Shown: piece by piece, positions 1-10,462 of the stretch
How the letters are laid out: every line of letters starts with the position of its first letter
How positions within the stretch are numbered: position 1 is the stretch's first letter
Source of the DNA: Erigeron canadensis
Taxonomy: Eukaryota > Streptophyta > Magnoliopsida > Asterales > Asteraceae
Reading direction: 5' to 3'
DNA: 64,000 nucleotides
Assembly: GCF_010389155.1 (NCBI RefSeq)
Contig: NC_057761.1
Span: 47,292,213 to 47,356,212 of the forward strand
Notes under the pieces: generated by a model
Told to the model about the DNA's origin: nothing
Databases searched by the model: none
What the model saw: only the letters and a program-made list of their open reading frames with translations
Program-made: the position numbers and the translations under genes

Positions 1-900
1 TTGCCACACTTTAGTTCGTTCCTTGTACAACAAGGAGTTATCATAACATACAACCTGAGTTCATCTAGTTCATTTAATTGCATAGATTCCACTCACCAGC
101 CTCGACTAGGTCCATGTTACAATTCTTGCCGCCAAAAGGCTTTATGCTCAATTTCGATAGGCAGATGACAAGTCTTGCCATAAAGCAACCGAAATGGGGT
201 AGTCCCAATTGGTGTCTTGTAGGCGTCCCCAAATCCCATAGAGCATCATCAAGCTTGGTGACCAAGACTTCGGATTATCTCTACGGTCTTCTCAAGAATT
301 CTCTTTAGTGCCCGATTCGTGTTTCCACTTGGCCACTCGTTTGCGGGTGGTATGAGGTTGAAAACGGTGATTTACACCGTACCTCTTAAGCCCACTTAGC
401 GATTGGTGATTCGCGAAATGACTTCCGCGGTCACTGATTAAGGCTTAGGCACACCAAACCTACAGAAAAGCTTTTTCAGAGAATGAATGACCACACGTGC
501 ATCATTCGTTGGCAAGGCTTTCGCCTCGGCCCACTTTGAACATAATCAACGGCAACAGGATATATAAATTCCTATTCGATGGAGAAAAGGTCCCATAAAG
601 TCTATGCCCCAAACATCAAAAACTTCACATACCTGAATAAAGTTTTGCGGCATTTCATCTCGTTTGGAATATTACCTGCCGTTGACACACATCACAAACC
701 TCTACCAAGGTTTGTGCTTCTTGAACACGGTTGGCCAAAAGAACCAGCATCATAAACTTTCTTACCAGTGACGGATGCTCCATATGTCCCCCATTGTGGC
801 CCATGGTGACAAGCATCGAGAATCTGGCGTGTCTCATTCGGCTACACATCTCCTGATCATCCCATCTGCACAAACTTTAAACAAAAAGGATTTCCCAAAA
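1..900 (-). pseudogene. Athila integrase relic
   Basis: Minus-strand reading shows integrase pieces in several frames. Near 655-873 there is a zinc-binding-like segment with GHNGGH followed by CDVCQR. Near 74-265 the characteristic Athila stretch VTKLDDALW and a later NMDLVEAGEW segment are visible, with the residues between them scrambled by small indels. No single frame spans the domain, so this cannot encode an active enzyme. The C-terminal end is outside the window. Confidence 0.75.
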
Positions 901-1079
901 GTAATGTTTGGCCTCGGTATGAAGTTTCCTCCGTTCTTGCTTTGACATTTCCCGGAATTACACCTGAACTGAGATAGTTAGCAATAGGGCGAACCAAGGA
1001 CCTGTTTCAATCTTCATCAAAACTCATCAGGAAAATCATCATTAAATCATGCTCTTGTAACTCCTCACGTGAGGGTTTT

Positions 1080-2480
1080 CGAGCCTACTAAGATGGTCAG
1101 CTGCACATTCTCTGCTCCCTTTTGTCTTTAATTTCAATGTCGAATTCTTGCAAAAGCAAGACCCAACGAATCAAGCGAGCTTAGCATCTTGTTTCGTGAA
1201 CAAGTACCTAAGGGCAGAGTGGTCAGTGTAGACAATTGTCTTGTTAAGGACCAAGTAGGGACGGAATTATCAAAAGCATACACCACAGCTAACAACTCTT
1301 TTCTCAGTGACGTGTAATTCTTTGAGCTGGGTTCAAAGTCTTGCTAGCATACGAAATAGGGCGGAAGTGCTTATCCCCCTTTGGCCTAAAACGGCCCCTA
1401 AGGCATAATCGCTAGCGTCACACATCAACTCGAATGGTAAGGACCAATCGGGTGGAGTCATAATGGGGGAATTGGTCAACTTTCTTTAAGCAAGTTGAAT
1501 GCATCAAGACAGTCTTTATCAAAAACAAACGGGACATCCTTCTCTAACAACTTAGTCATGGGTCTAGTGATTTTGGAGAAATCTTTAATAAACCTCCGGT
1601 AAAAACCGGCATGACCAAGGAAGCTTCTAACCGACTTAACATTTGTAGGTGGAGGTAATTTGCTTATTACATCAATTTTAGCTTTGTCTACCTCTAACCC
1701 TTCTCTAGAAACTTTATGTCCCAAAACAATACCCTCCTTGACCATGAATGACATTTCTCCCAATTCAAAACCAAATGTGCCCGCTCACACCTTTCCAACA
1801 TTTTGTCAAGACTCTTCAAACAATTTTCAAATGAACTACCAAACACAGAAAAATCATCCATAAAGACTTCCATGGAAGTTTCTAGCATATCCTGAAAGAT
1901 TGCATTCATGCAACGTTGGAAAGTACCGGTGCATTACAAAGACCGAAAGGCATCCTCCTATAGGCATAAGTGCCATAGGGACAAGTAAAGGTGGTCTTTT
2001 CTTGGTCTTTCGGGTCTATGGGTATTGGAAATACCCAGAAAACCCGTCTAAAAAACAGAAATACTCGTTTCCGGCGAGCCGTTCGAGCATTTGGTCAATG
2101 AATGGTAAAGGGAAATGATCTTTGCGGGTCGCTTCATTCAATTTCCGATAATCGATGCATACCCTCCACCCCGTAACAGTTCTTGTGGGAATTAATTCAT
2201 CTTTATCATTTACAACAACAGTCATCCCACCCTTTTTCGGTACACAGTGTACCGGACTTACCCATGAACTATCAGAAAATGGGGAATATGATTCCCGCAT
2301 CTAACAATTTCAAAACCTCTTTTTTAACAACATCCTTCATATTTGGATTCAATCTCCGTTGTCTTTGCACAACAGGTTTAACATCATCGACAAAGTTAAT
2401 TGTGTGCTTACAAAATTCTGGACTTATACCCGGGATGTCGGAATCTTCCATGCAAAGGCCTTTTTATGGGCCTTCAACAC
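1080..2480 (-). pseudogene. Athila reverse transcriptase and RNase H relic
   Basis: From high to low coordinates the minus strand gives the RT segments SPVHCVPKKGG, GWRVCIDYRKLNEATRKD, FPLPFIDQMLERLAG and FCFLDGFSGYFQ (about 2300-2016). The catalytic FMDDFSVFG box follows near 1860, then the thumb/connection segment with VRSFLGHAGFYRRFIKDFSK (near 1620). RNase H is recognised by TDHSALRYLFTKQDAK near 1190-1235. At least two frame changes separate these pieces. The catalytic aspartates are still readable, but the reading frame is lost. Confidence 0.85.
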
Positions 2481-2509
2481 AGTAATAAGTCTAGATTTTT
2501 CATCCTCCA

Positions 2510-3400
2510 TCAAAGAAGATGAGATAACAACCGGAAGAAGAGACGTACCTTCCAAATATGCATACTCCAAGTGATCCGGAAGTTGCTTAAGTTCCAAATC
2601 GGTGGGAGGACTTTCAACCGATGTAGGAACTCGGATACTTTCACCATTGTTGATTTCTTCGAAAGGTTCATCCTCCCTGGAGTTTCATCAACATCAAGAG
2701 CCATGATTTCCTGCATCATTTCTTCTACCCACTCATGCTCTTCTTCACTACAAGCTAACACTGCTTGTCCATCTTCCATATCTAAGTAGTCCATAAGCTC
2801 CTTCTCCAAAGCATCTTTCTCTTCAACCACATCGACCCTGAAACACGATTCATCACAAGAGTAAGGGTGCCTAAGAGCTTTATCAACATTAAACATAACC
2901 CGGTCATTACCGACACCTAAGGAAATTTCCTTAGCTTTGACTCGGATGATGGCATCCGCGGTCATGAGGAATGGTCGGCCCAAAATTAGAGGCACATTGA
3001 TGTCCGCCTCCATTTCCAAATAACAAAATCCACCGGAATATCAAATGACCCACCTTAATCTGCAAATTTTCCGCTATCCCCATGGGATATTGGAAAGATC
3101 TATCCGCGAGCCTAATGCTCATACGGGTTGGGGTCAATGCACCCAGAGACAACTTTTTATAAACTGAATAAGGCATTAGATTTATGCTGGCCCCAAGATC
3201 GGCCAATGCCTTGTATAACTCAAGACCAAAAGAACAAGAAATAAGAAAACTCCCTGGATCATCAAGCTTAGGAGGTATCTCGTTCTTTATTATTGCTGAA
3301 ACTTCGGCACTCATGACTGCCGTCTTATCTTCTTGAAGTTTCTTCCTATCCGAAATGAGATCTTTGAGAAACTTTGCATAGTTGGGCATACCTGCAAGAG
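2510..3400 (-). pseudogene. Athila aspartic protease relic
   Basis: Two overlapping minus-strand frames cover the protease region. One contains MPNYAKFLKDLISDRKKL, then PPKLDDPGSFLISCSFG, then the active-site-like ADLGASINLMPYSVYKKL. The second continues with VPLILGRPFLMTADAIIRV, the usual flap/C-terminal region. A frameshift near 3000 separates them. DLGAS in place of the usual D(S/T)GA is common in this plant lineage, so it is not itself a sign of damage. Confidence 0.82.
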
Positions 3401-5244
3401 ATCAACTAATGGAACAGTAATGTTAACATTCTGAATCAGATCAACGAACTTCTTGAAGTTCGCCTTTATCTTCCCTTGCTTCAACCGTTGAGGATAAGGC
3501 ACCTTCGGTTTGTAAGGCTTCACGGGAGGTGCCTCATCAGTAGGTTTCTCGGCTTTCTTAGATGGAATGGCCGGGATTGGCTCCATCTCGATCTCTTCAT
3601 CAACTGCAACTTCTGGTTCAATCTGCACGAGAGGAGTAACAACATTAGGTGAAACATTTGCAGAGTTATAAGAGTTACCTGCTCTCGTCGTGATTGCGTT
3701 GACTTGCTCATTTCTTGCATTCGGATGGTTGTACTTAGCTCCAGATCCTTGGCTGTTTTGTTGAGGTTTCGGGTTCTGCTGAGTGTTGCTCGGTAGGGTA
3801 CCGGGCTGCCTGCTTGAGTTTCCTAGCCTTTCCAACCTAGCTTCAATATCCTGAAACGTTGCTTGAGTACTCTTCGAACTTTGCTCAAGCTTACTCGCCA
3901 ACCCATCCAACCTAGTAGTCATAGCATCCCATTGAGAGGACATCTTCTCACTGGTAGCTTTCTGAGCGCCTACCAAATCTTTCATGATGTCTCTCAATTC
4001 CGAATTCGCATTTTGTTGACTGTTGAACCTACTAAACCTGCTTCCAACAAACCAGAATTATTAGCATTAAAATTGGACGAAGGATAAGAAGTACCTGATG
4101 ACCGATTTTGGTAACCGGTACCCTGATTGAAGTTCCCTTGCTGATTTTGGACATAGTTAACTTCCTGAGCTGGCTTATCCGGACAATCTTCTGAATAATG
4201 CATGTCCCCACAGTAGTCACACCCATCAGCAATCACCTTGACATCCCTTTCAATGCTTTTGAATCTCACGTCTTGGTTGTCAAACCTCTCGTTCATCTGC
4301 TTCGTGAGGGCTTTGACTTCAGCAACCAAGCTTGATTCTTCACTACTCTCCAACTTTGCTACAGTCTTCCACTAGTTCTCTTACTTACAACCTCATCACG
4401 ATCGAGAACTCTTTGGCCATATCATCTAAAATTTTGTATCCTTCAGCTGGGGTGACATTGTTCAAACTACCTCCAAATGCCCCGGCTAATTCCCTTCTAG
4501 TTCTCTTTAATAACCCATCATAGAAAATTTCAACCACTGCTTCCGTGTTCAAATTGTTTCCTGGGCAATTCCTGATCATCTCCTTATATCGTTTCCAGGC
4601 ATCCACTACATCTTCCCCTGGATCTTGAGTGAATGATCGGATCTTATTCTCCAACTGTCTCTGAGTCCTTATAGAGTAGAACTCATCAATGAACCCAACA
4701 CGAAGCTCGTCCCATGTGGTATACAGATCATCTGGCTGCTCTTTTAACCATGCTTTAGCTCCTCCACATAAAGTGAGTGGAAAAGCTCAAGCTTCACATT
4801 GTCATCTTGGTTCGCGCCATAGTGATAGAACCTACAAATCTTCTCGAACCTTTCCAAATGCCCATACGGATCATTATGCGTCACCCCATCGAACTTCTCC
4901 TCCTCCACACTTTTCAAATGACTTCCTTTAATAGAAAAGTTTACTCCGGTGGTTGGAAGGCGAATAGGGGTGCCCCTATTTGTGGGGACATTTCTCCTAC
5001 GGTCACCGTAAAGACGGTTATTGGGGTTTTCCGGCTCTCTATCACCCATTCTCCTGGCTCTGACTGGTTGAGTTGGCTGAGGATTTTCTTTAAGAATCTC
5101 GGTTAAATCCTGATGCTCAGTTTTATCCTGATTATCTTCTTCCCTTGAACTATCACCAGTTTTGAACAAACTACTACCTTCGGAGAATTTAGGACTTAAG
5201 TGCACCCCGGACGTTGAGCCTTCCTTTGAGTAATATTTATCCAA
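3311..5244 (-). pseudogene. Athila gag relic
   Basis: The minus strand shows gag in four frame segments: an N-terminal piece from 5244 with HNDPYGHLERFEKICRFYHYG; a capsid piece at 4654-4385 with VVDAWKRYKEMIRNCPG and VVEIFYDGLLKRTRRELAGA; a nucleocapsid piece at 4353-3994 with a zinc knuckle CDYCGDMHYSEDC (CX2CX3HX4C); and a proline-rich linker at 3997-3311 ending in VPYPQRLKQ. The order and motifs fit an Athila gag. The frame changes make it non-functional. Confidence 0.83.
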
Positions 5245-5548
5245 GTCTACGTCCGGTGGTCACGGTTTTCGGTGTTTGAAGGCTCCGTGTTGTTTAATCT
5301 GATTAAGCGTCGTCTGGCTTTCCCTGGATTAGATTGAGGACTAAGCAAAGGTCTACCAGAGGTTCTTGTGTTCATCAACTACAAAGCATCTGCACAAACA
5401 CCACAAGGAAACGTTAACCGCACCAGAAACTAACAAAATGAAACTGAAACAAAAAGAAATAAAATCTAACTATGAAAACAATTAACTTCCTCACAATTGA
5501 ATTGCAAGGGAGGATCGAATCACAAAACTAACAATTACTTAAATTAAG

Positions 5549-5566
5549 TCCCCGGCAGCGGCGCCA
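5549..5566 (-). other. Primer binding site of the Athila element
   Basis: On the minus strand the sequence TGGCGCCGCTGCCGGGGA starts six bases after the 5' LTR end. It closely resembles the tRNA-Asp-type primer site usual in Athila elements. Its position fixes the LTR boundary at 5572. Confidence 0.8.
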
Positions 5567-6590
5567 AAACTTGATGTGCGAAATCTAGCTTTAAATTTAT
5601 AACACGATTTACCGATTAATTCTGATTACTACACACTCACAGGCAGTGTACCTGATCGTATGCAGTATAGTGAATAACTGGTAAGCCGAGATCGTTCGCA
5701 AGGACTTAAACAAGCATTTGTAAAGACGTTCAATGATTCAAGTAAAATGGGGGTTTTCGTGGCCGAATTGCCACGATGCAAATAGTCAGTTGGAAATTAG
5801 TAATCCCACAGGATTAATCGAAAAAAGAGTTTATAGTTTATAACAAAAATTTAAAAGTCACCCATCTTGATTTCGCTCAACAGAATGTTAGGATTGCACA
5901 TTTGATGAAGTTCAAATTCAATTTAGTGATTTAATGACCGAGACTCAAATTAATCGTTAACTCCGTACCCGTTAAGTTAACTACTTATTCGACTCTCTTA
6001 TATAAACTAGGTTCGTTATTAAGACCGGTACCCCACGACGCCTTTTTATAATTTCCCTAGTTAAACAATTGTTTTGATCATTTCAGATAACAATTTTGCC
6101 TAATCGATTGTACCCAACCGTCAATCCGTCAATTCTTATCAAATATTCACTGCCCCCTACCGTACCCGTCATAGAACCAATTGCTTCTAGCAAAACAATC
6201 AAAATAACTTGTACCCAAATCCTAGTCGTCACTAAGAAACAAGCACAAATTATCCGCAATCAATAATTGAATAACAAAGAATTAATAGATTAAGTTCACG
6301 ACAAAATGTTAAATCAAATCACTTGAATTAATAAATATTGTGCAATCCCCACATAATGTCTCACTCCATCAAGATGAATGAAAAGGTGATTAGCCACTCA
6401 TATTGAAATACAAATAACAAAACAAAATGAAGGAATTCATCGTTACCTAGTACAAAGGATTGAACGGAAATAACGAGGATAATCCAATTGTAATATCAAT
6501 CTTCAAAATGAGAAATCTGATAAAAGTCTCCTAAAAATGTACTTGAAACGGCTGGAAAACATAACATAGGGTTTTGGGGTGAAAAACAAG

Positions 6591-6600
6591 CTATTTATAT
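6591..6600 (-). promoter_or_regulatory. TATA-like box of the Athila LTR promoter
   Basis: Minus-strand ATATAAATAG lies in a plausible core-promoter position within the LTR, just downstream of the palindrome array. The transcription start would fall roughly 30 bp further down, near 6560. This is inferred from position and sequence only. Confidence 0.55.
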
Positions 6601-6633
6601 GTTTCCCAAAAATAGTTGTGCAGGTGTCGACAT

Positions 6634-6865
6634 AAGCTGCTGCGCAGCTTATAAGCTGCTGCGCAGCTCCCCTCTGACCGCGGTTGACCGTTTGACTTTC
6701 ATTGACTTCGCTGGAAATTCACTAGGCAAGCTGCTGCGCAGCTTACTAAGCTGCTGCGCAGCTTGAGTCCACTGTTCTACAACTGCTGCGCAGCTTTTAA
6801 GCTGCTGCGCAGCTTGAGCTTTCTGTTTTGTAGCTGCTGCGCAGCTTTTAAGCTGCTGCGCAGCT
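6634..6865. repeat. Array of eight palindromic 15-17-mers in the LTR U3
   Basis: Eight copies of AAGCTGCTGCGCAGCTT (core palindrome GCTGCGCAGC) start at 6634, 6653, 6728, 6748, 6782, 6799, 6832 and 6850. They form four pairs. Starts within a pair are 17-20 bp apart, and starts of neighbouring pairs are about 50-95 bp apart. The array lies 35-275 bp upstream of the minus-strand TATA-like box, where an LTR enhancer would sit. Confidence 0.9.
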
Positions 6866-7228
6866 CTCCTAGCTCCAGATTTGACTTTCGTTGACTTTTA
6901 CCAAACTTCATCCAAACGACCCGGAAATCATCCGTAACCACTTATTTCACCCCAAGAATGTCGTTTTCTTCCAAAATACGCTCAAGTATCTGCTACTAAC
7001 CTGAAACACTAACAGATACCATAAACGCAACAAATGTATATAAAACGACTCATTAAACATGCTAACTTAACTATATAAACCGTAGGAAATGGGTATAAAA
7101 TACGACATATCAGAAGTCCCTGCAACTGGGCTCTCTTCAGATGATCTCTCAATACTCAAACAGATTTTAAAGAGTCAAGAGCAGAAAAGTGGAAATGTTA
7201 TGACTCAGTCTCAAGAGATAAATCATCT

Positions 7229-8473
7229 ATGGAGGACAGTTGCATGATTTGTGGAGTCTTCAAAGAGTGCAAGACAATGCAATCATGGCAGCCTCTAGAT
7301 CGCTTGCCCTCTAGCCATGCCGATTTTGAAGCCATCAGGCAAGGACTAGATGCTGCCAAGGGGGAAAGGTCGGTACATGCCCCTCGCACTCTTGTGGAGA
7401 CTTCAGATAAAGGGAAGGAGATTGTGGTGGCTACCAGTACTGAGGCTGGTGAGCAGGAGATTGAGGTGTTTGATGATGTTGTGGAAGGAAGTGTTGATAA
7501 GAGAAAGGCCATTGCTGATGAATCTATGGAACCGGCCACCGATGCACCAATGTTGGAAACTGGCAATGTTGATTTGTTGCCTCCAGTTACTGAAAGCGAG
7601 AGTCAGAAGTTAGCAAGAGTGGGATACCTGGTCAAGGAAAGGAAGAAACAAATGAAGGTGAACCAATTTGAATCAAGGAGAAATCTTCCAACCCCTCTTG
7701 TTGATATCACTGATGCTCAACTCCTTGGCTTGACACTTGTTGAATACAAGAAGATCAAAGAAGATCCAAGAATAGTCAATGCACTGAAGGAGATGCTTGA
7801 AGTGGAACTGGACAAACACTACCAGGATGATGAGGCTGAACTGGATGCAAAGTGTTTGAATGTATCGGTGGAGAAGGCCAGAGAGATTAGGTCTGAAGGG
7901 ATTCTCAAGAGAACTGAACAGGTAGAGAAGGCGGTCACCAAAGTGTTGAATCCACCCAAGTCCAAAGGAAGAAAGCAAAAGGCCTTGCCAAGAGATGCAA
8001 ATCTGAGGACTTGGGTAGAACCATCTGAACCCACAACTGATGATATTCGAGCTGCTACACAAAAGCTGGGCACGAGCAAAATCAAACTGACAAATGAATC
8101 TGAAGCTCGCACATATTTGTCAGATGTACAGCGTCGAAGGCACAATAGAGGCAGGAATACTGATGTTAAGGTTTCGATCAAGCCTGGTGCCAAGCATTTT
8201 GTTGTCGAGGTACAATACTTTGGTGGGCCTAAGAGAACAACTGAGAAGGGGGATGTCCATCAGTATGGTCATTCCGAACATGTAGAGATGTTGAGGTTGC
8301 TGGAGGGGAGACAGAGGAAGAATAAAGTTGAAAAAGGCTGGGAGTACGTATTGCAAAATCTTATCAAGTTCAAGGAAAACATTGAAGAAAGATTAGGCCT
8401 TGATCCTGAGGATACTCAGCCGATTTCATCAGTCACAAAGAAAAGGAAAACTGGCGAAGGGCCATCTGTTTAA
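7229..8473 (+). CDS. 414-codon ORF of unknown function inside an LTR element
   Basis: The protein is highly charged and hydrophilic. It has an acidic, threonine/valine-rich N-terminal third, a middle part rich in K, E and D (about residues 125-215, with LVEYKKIKEDPRIVNALKEM, likely helical), a basic segment with PPKSKGRKQKALPRD (about 243-257) and a C-terminal basic tail TKKRKTGEG that looks like a nuclear localisation signal. I see no zinc knuckle, protease, RT or integrase motif. Upstream in frame 1 (7113-7250) another open stretch reads toward this ORF, so the true N-terminus is probably frameshifted and the ATG at 7229 may be fortuitous. It is most likely a gag-like or extra 3' ORF of the retroelement that ends at 9721. 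Confidence 0.5.
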   Translation: MEDSCMICGVFKECKTMQSWQPLDRLPSSHADFEAIRQGLDAAKGERSVHAPRTLVETSDKGKEIVVATSTEAGEQEIEVFDDVVEGSVDKRKAIADESMEPATDAPMLETGNVDLLPPVTESESQKLARVGYLVKERKKQMKVNQFESRRNLPTPLVDITDAQLLGLTLVEYKKIKEDPRIVNALKEMLEVELDKHYQDDEAELDAKCLNVSVEKAREIRSEGILKRTEQVEKAVTKVLNPPKSKGRKQKALPRDANLRTWVEPSEPTTDDIRAATQKLGTSKIKLTNESEARTYLSDVQRRRHNRGRNTDVKVSIKPGAKHFVVEVQYFGGPKRTTEKGDVHQYGHSEHVEMLRLLEGRQRKNKVEKGWEYVLQNLIKFKENIEERLGLDPEDTQPISSVTKKRKTGEGPSV

Positions 8474-8746
8474 GTTTTCCTTCTAACTATCCACTTGTAA
8501 TTTTGTGTACTCTCTTGTAACTTATTTGTAATTGTGTGTATATACAAGTTGCCAGATTGTAACCTACAAGTAAGATATCTGATAAGATCTACAAACAATT
8601 AAAACAAAATCCAAGACATTTGATGATCTATAAAAATGTCTTGGAAACTTAATAGGTTTTATCAAACTCAAGTATTTCAAACTTAAACTTGTATAGAAAC
8701 AAGTTTGAAAATACTTGACAATATTTCAGGACAATTAAGGGGAATT

Positions 8747-9721
8747 TGTTAGGTCCAGTTTAAGCTAAACTGAAGCTCTCCAGCGACATCTGGAGAGCAT
8801 GGAGAATTGTCCGAAATATTAGAAGTCCAGTTGCATTGTACAGGTTTAGCAACTGATGACTTCCTCCATTTGAGATCAGAAGACTAGCATCTGAAGACCT
8901 TCTAGTTGAAGTCAAAGACAACAAATGGAAGACAGAGATTGGCAATGGCAGCGAAGCCCAATTCACAATCAACCAGATTAATCAACTGGAGAATCCTCAA
9001 GTGTAAATGCTCTTACAAAGCTTTACACTGATTACGAGGAGGACCTTTTTACTCTACATCCTTTTAACCGGACAATGATATTGTCTTTGGATAAAGGTGC
9101 AAAGATGTAGAGTGGTTGAATAAAGTAACCTTTTGTCTTACTTTATTTAACACACACAAAGGATTATTTAAACAATACTTTTGTGTGCTGTCAACCATAT
9201 TTGTACGTCGAAATTGAGATCCCCATGCTCAATCTTCGACTATAAATAGAGGTCCTTGCACAAGCTTTTTCAACAACTTTGAAAATACATATGTTCTGCA
9301 ATATTGGTGAACTTGTGCAATATTCTCTCAATCGTAAAAAGGAACATTTCACAACTCTAAGTGTTTCGATTGTTTAGGAGAATTTCCAAGTTTAGATCAA
9401 TTGTAATTCATGGGTTGTTAGGATATTTACATTCATGTATTATCTTGGTTCCGCAACAACCTTGTATTTTATTTAAACAAATAATAAATAAAATACACTT
9501 GAAAATTACATATTGTCTCACCAGTTTACATACTTGTCATTTATATTATTGCAGTGTACTAATCTACATATTTTGTCACCTTATTACATTAACTCCAGTT
9601 AACCTGGTACACGATCGATCTAAACTGGTCATATCCAGATTAATTGATCGTGTTGCAAAGTTCACTCACCATCGACATAGAGGTGTCTTCAACACCCATC
9701 TAGTAATAGTTGGGACTTACA
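8747..9721 (+). repeat. 3' LTR of the plus-strand element
   Basis: The LTR starts TGTTAGGTCC after a purine tract and ends GGGACTTACA, giving imperfect inverted ends. A TATA box (TATAAATA) lies at 9241-9248, and AATAAATAAA-type polyadenylation signals lie near 9480-9492. The length is about 975 bp. The partner LTR is off-window, so the exact 3' boundary could be off by a few bases. Confidence 0.65.
9241..9248 (+). promoter_or_regulatory. LTR TATA box
   Basis: TATAAATA followed by GAGGTCC sits about 500 bp into the LTR, upstream of the presumed R region. It is the only good TATA box in this LTR. Confidence 0.55.
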
Positions 9722-10462
9722 CGAGACGTTAGATATCTACTTGTTTATTTGTGATGCGTGTTAATGGACGTTTATGTGTGATGAAGGTCGAAATTGCATA
9801 TTTTGTAAGACGTTATATTATATATATATATATATGGATGTGGACGTGGACGGTGGATTGACGAATCCACACCCGGTATAATCATTACCGTGGATACGGG
9901 TTGTTTAACCTAGATATGGGCGATATTATACGTATATGGACGATTATTGGACTATGACATTGACTTGTGTTGACTTGTGATAACGTGGAACCCTTTTAGG
10001 GTATTACTCGGACGTGAATATGTATTCTAATCCTTCTATATCGTTAACGGTCGTTATCCCGACACACTTAATTTTCATTACTTAAACCTACGAACTCACC
10101 AACTTTATATTGACACGTTTTAGTACACTTTTCAGGTGAACAGGTTAATCAAAGACGTATTGGATGATTACTTGCTTTATTGAGCTAGGATTGGACTTGA
10201 ACTTGGACTTCATGGATCCGTGATTCATAGTTCCCGATTATGGGTTATGCTTAGGATCATTTACCATCTTTTGAACCATTATTTTGTAAACTTTTGATGG
10301 GCGTGCTCCTTATGCATTTTTGTATGATCCGTAAATTGTATTTGAATGATTTGTATGGATTGTCCAATCCTTTAATGCATCTAGACTTGTCTCTACTTAA
10401 TTTCCATGTCATGCTGTGCTTAGTACGTAACCCTCATGATTCCGCCTTGTTGGGGTGTTACA
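9722..10462 (+). repeat. Partial Tekay-type LTR
   Basis: The segment ends TTGGGGTGTTACA at 10462, a standard terminus matching the TGTAACA start of the 3' LTR at 13374. It contains phrases usual in this family, such as CGAACTCACCAACTT followed by TTTTCAGGTGAACAGG near 10090-10145. Its start is missing. It could be the 5' LTR or a solo LTR lying in an older pol. Confidence 0.6.

Larger units (their letters stand above)
1..7112 (-). mobile_element. Athila-type Ty3/gypsy retrotransposon, left-truncated by window edge
   Basis: Reading the minus strand from 7112 downward gives 5' LTR, primer binding site, gag, protease, reverse transcriptase, RNase H and integrase, the Ty3/gypsy order. The protease active-site stretch (DLGAS followed by INLMP), the conserved MPNYAKFLKDL segment before it, the LTR of about 1.5 kb and the TGGCGCC-type primer site are typical of the Athila lineage. 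Every coding segment is broken by frameshifts and stops, so the copy is dead. The integrase C-terminal end, polypurine tract and 3' LTR lie beyond position 1. The element sits inside another LTR element whose 3' portion resumes at 7113. Family placement is by motif recognition, not by a search. Confidence 0.88.
5572..7112 (-). repeat. 5' LTR of the Athila element
   Basis: The minus-strand LTR begins TGATATGTCG at 7112 and ends CGCACATCA at 5572, next to the primer site, giving short inverted ends (TGATATGT/ACATCA). The length of about 1.54 kb is normal for Athila. A TATA-like box lies at 6600-6591 on the minus strand, with the palindrome array directly upstream. Bases 7113-7117 (GAAGT) would be one half of the target duplication; the other half is off-window. 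Confidence 0.8.
7113..9721 (+). mobile_element. 3' part of a plus-strand LTR retrotransposon (copia-like suspected)
   Basis: This stretch resumes abruptly after the Athila LTR and ends with a clear 3' LTR (8747-9721) preceded by a purine-rich tract (AATTAAGGGGAA, about 8733-8744). The internal part holds a lysine/glutamate-rich ORF and no recognisable RT or integrase, so those are presumably to the left of the Athila insertion. An additional ORF between pol and the 3' LTR is known in SIRE-type copia elements. I infer a copia-like origin only weakly from that layout. Confidence 0.65.

Noticed and set aside
2183..2574. Plus-strand ORFs in the Athila pol region
   Set aside because: They are antisense to clear RT and protease sequence on the minus strand and show no protein features of their own.
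6634..6865. CRISPR-like array interpretation of the palindromic repeats
   Set aside because: The repeats are too short, spacers are 1-60 bp and irregular, and the host is a plant. The location in an LTR U3 explains the context better.
9361..9732. 123-codon ORF in the 3' LTR region
   Set aside because: It lies within LTR R/U5 sequence past the TATA box, has no domain features and ends just past the LTR boundary. It is chance open frame.
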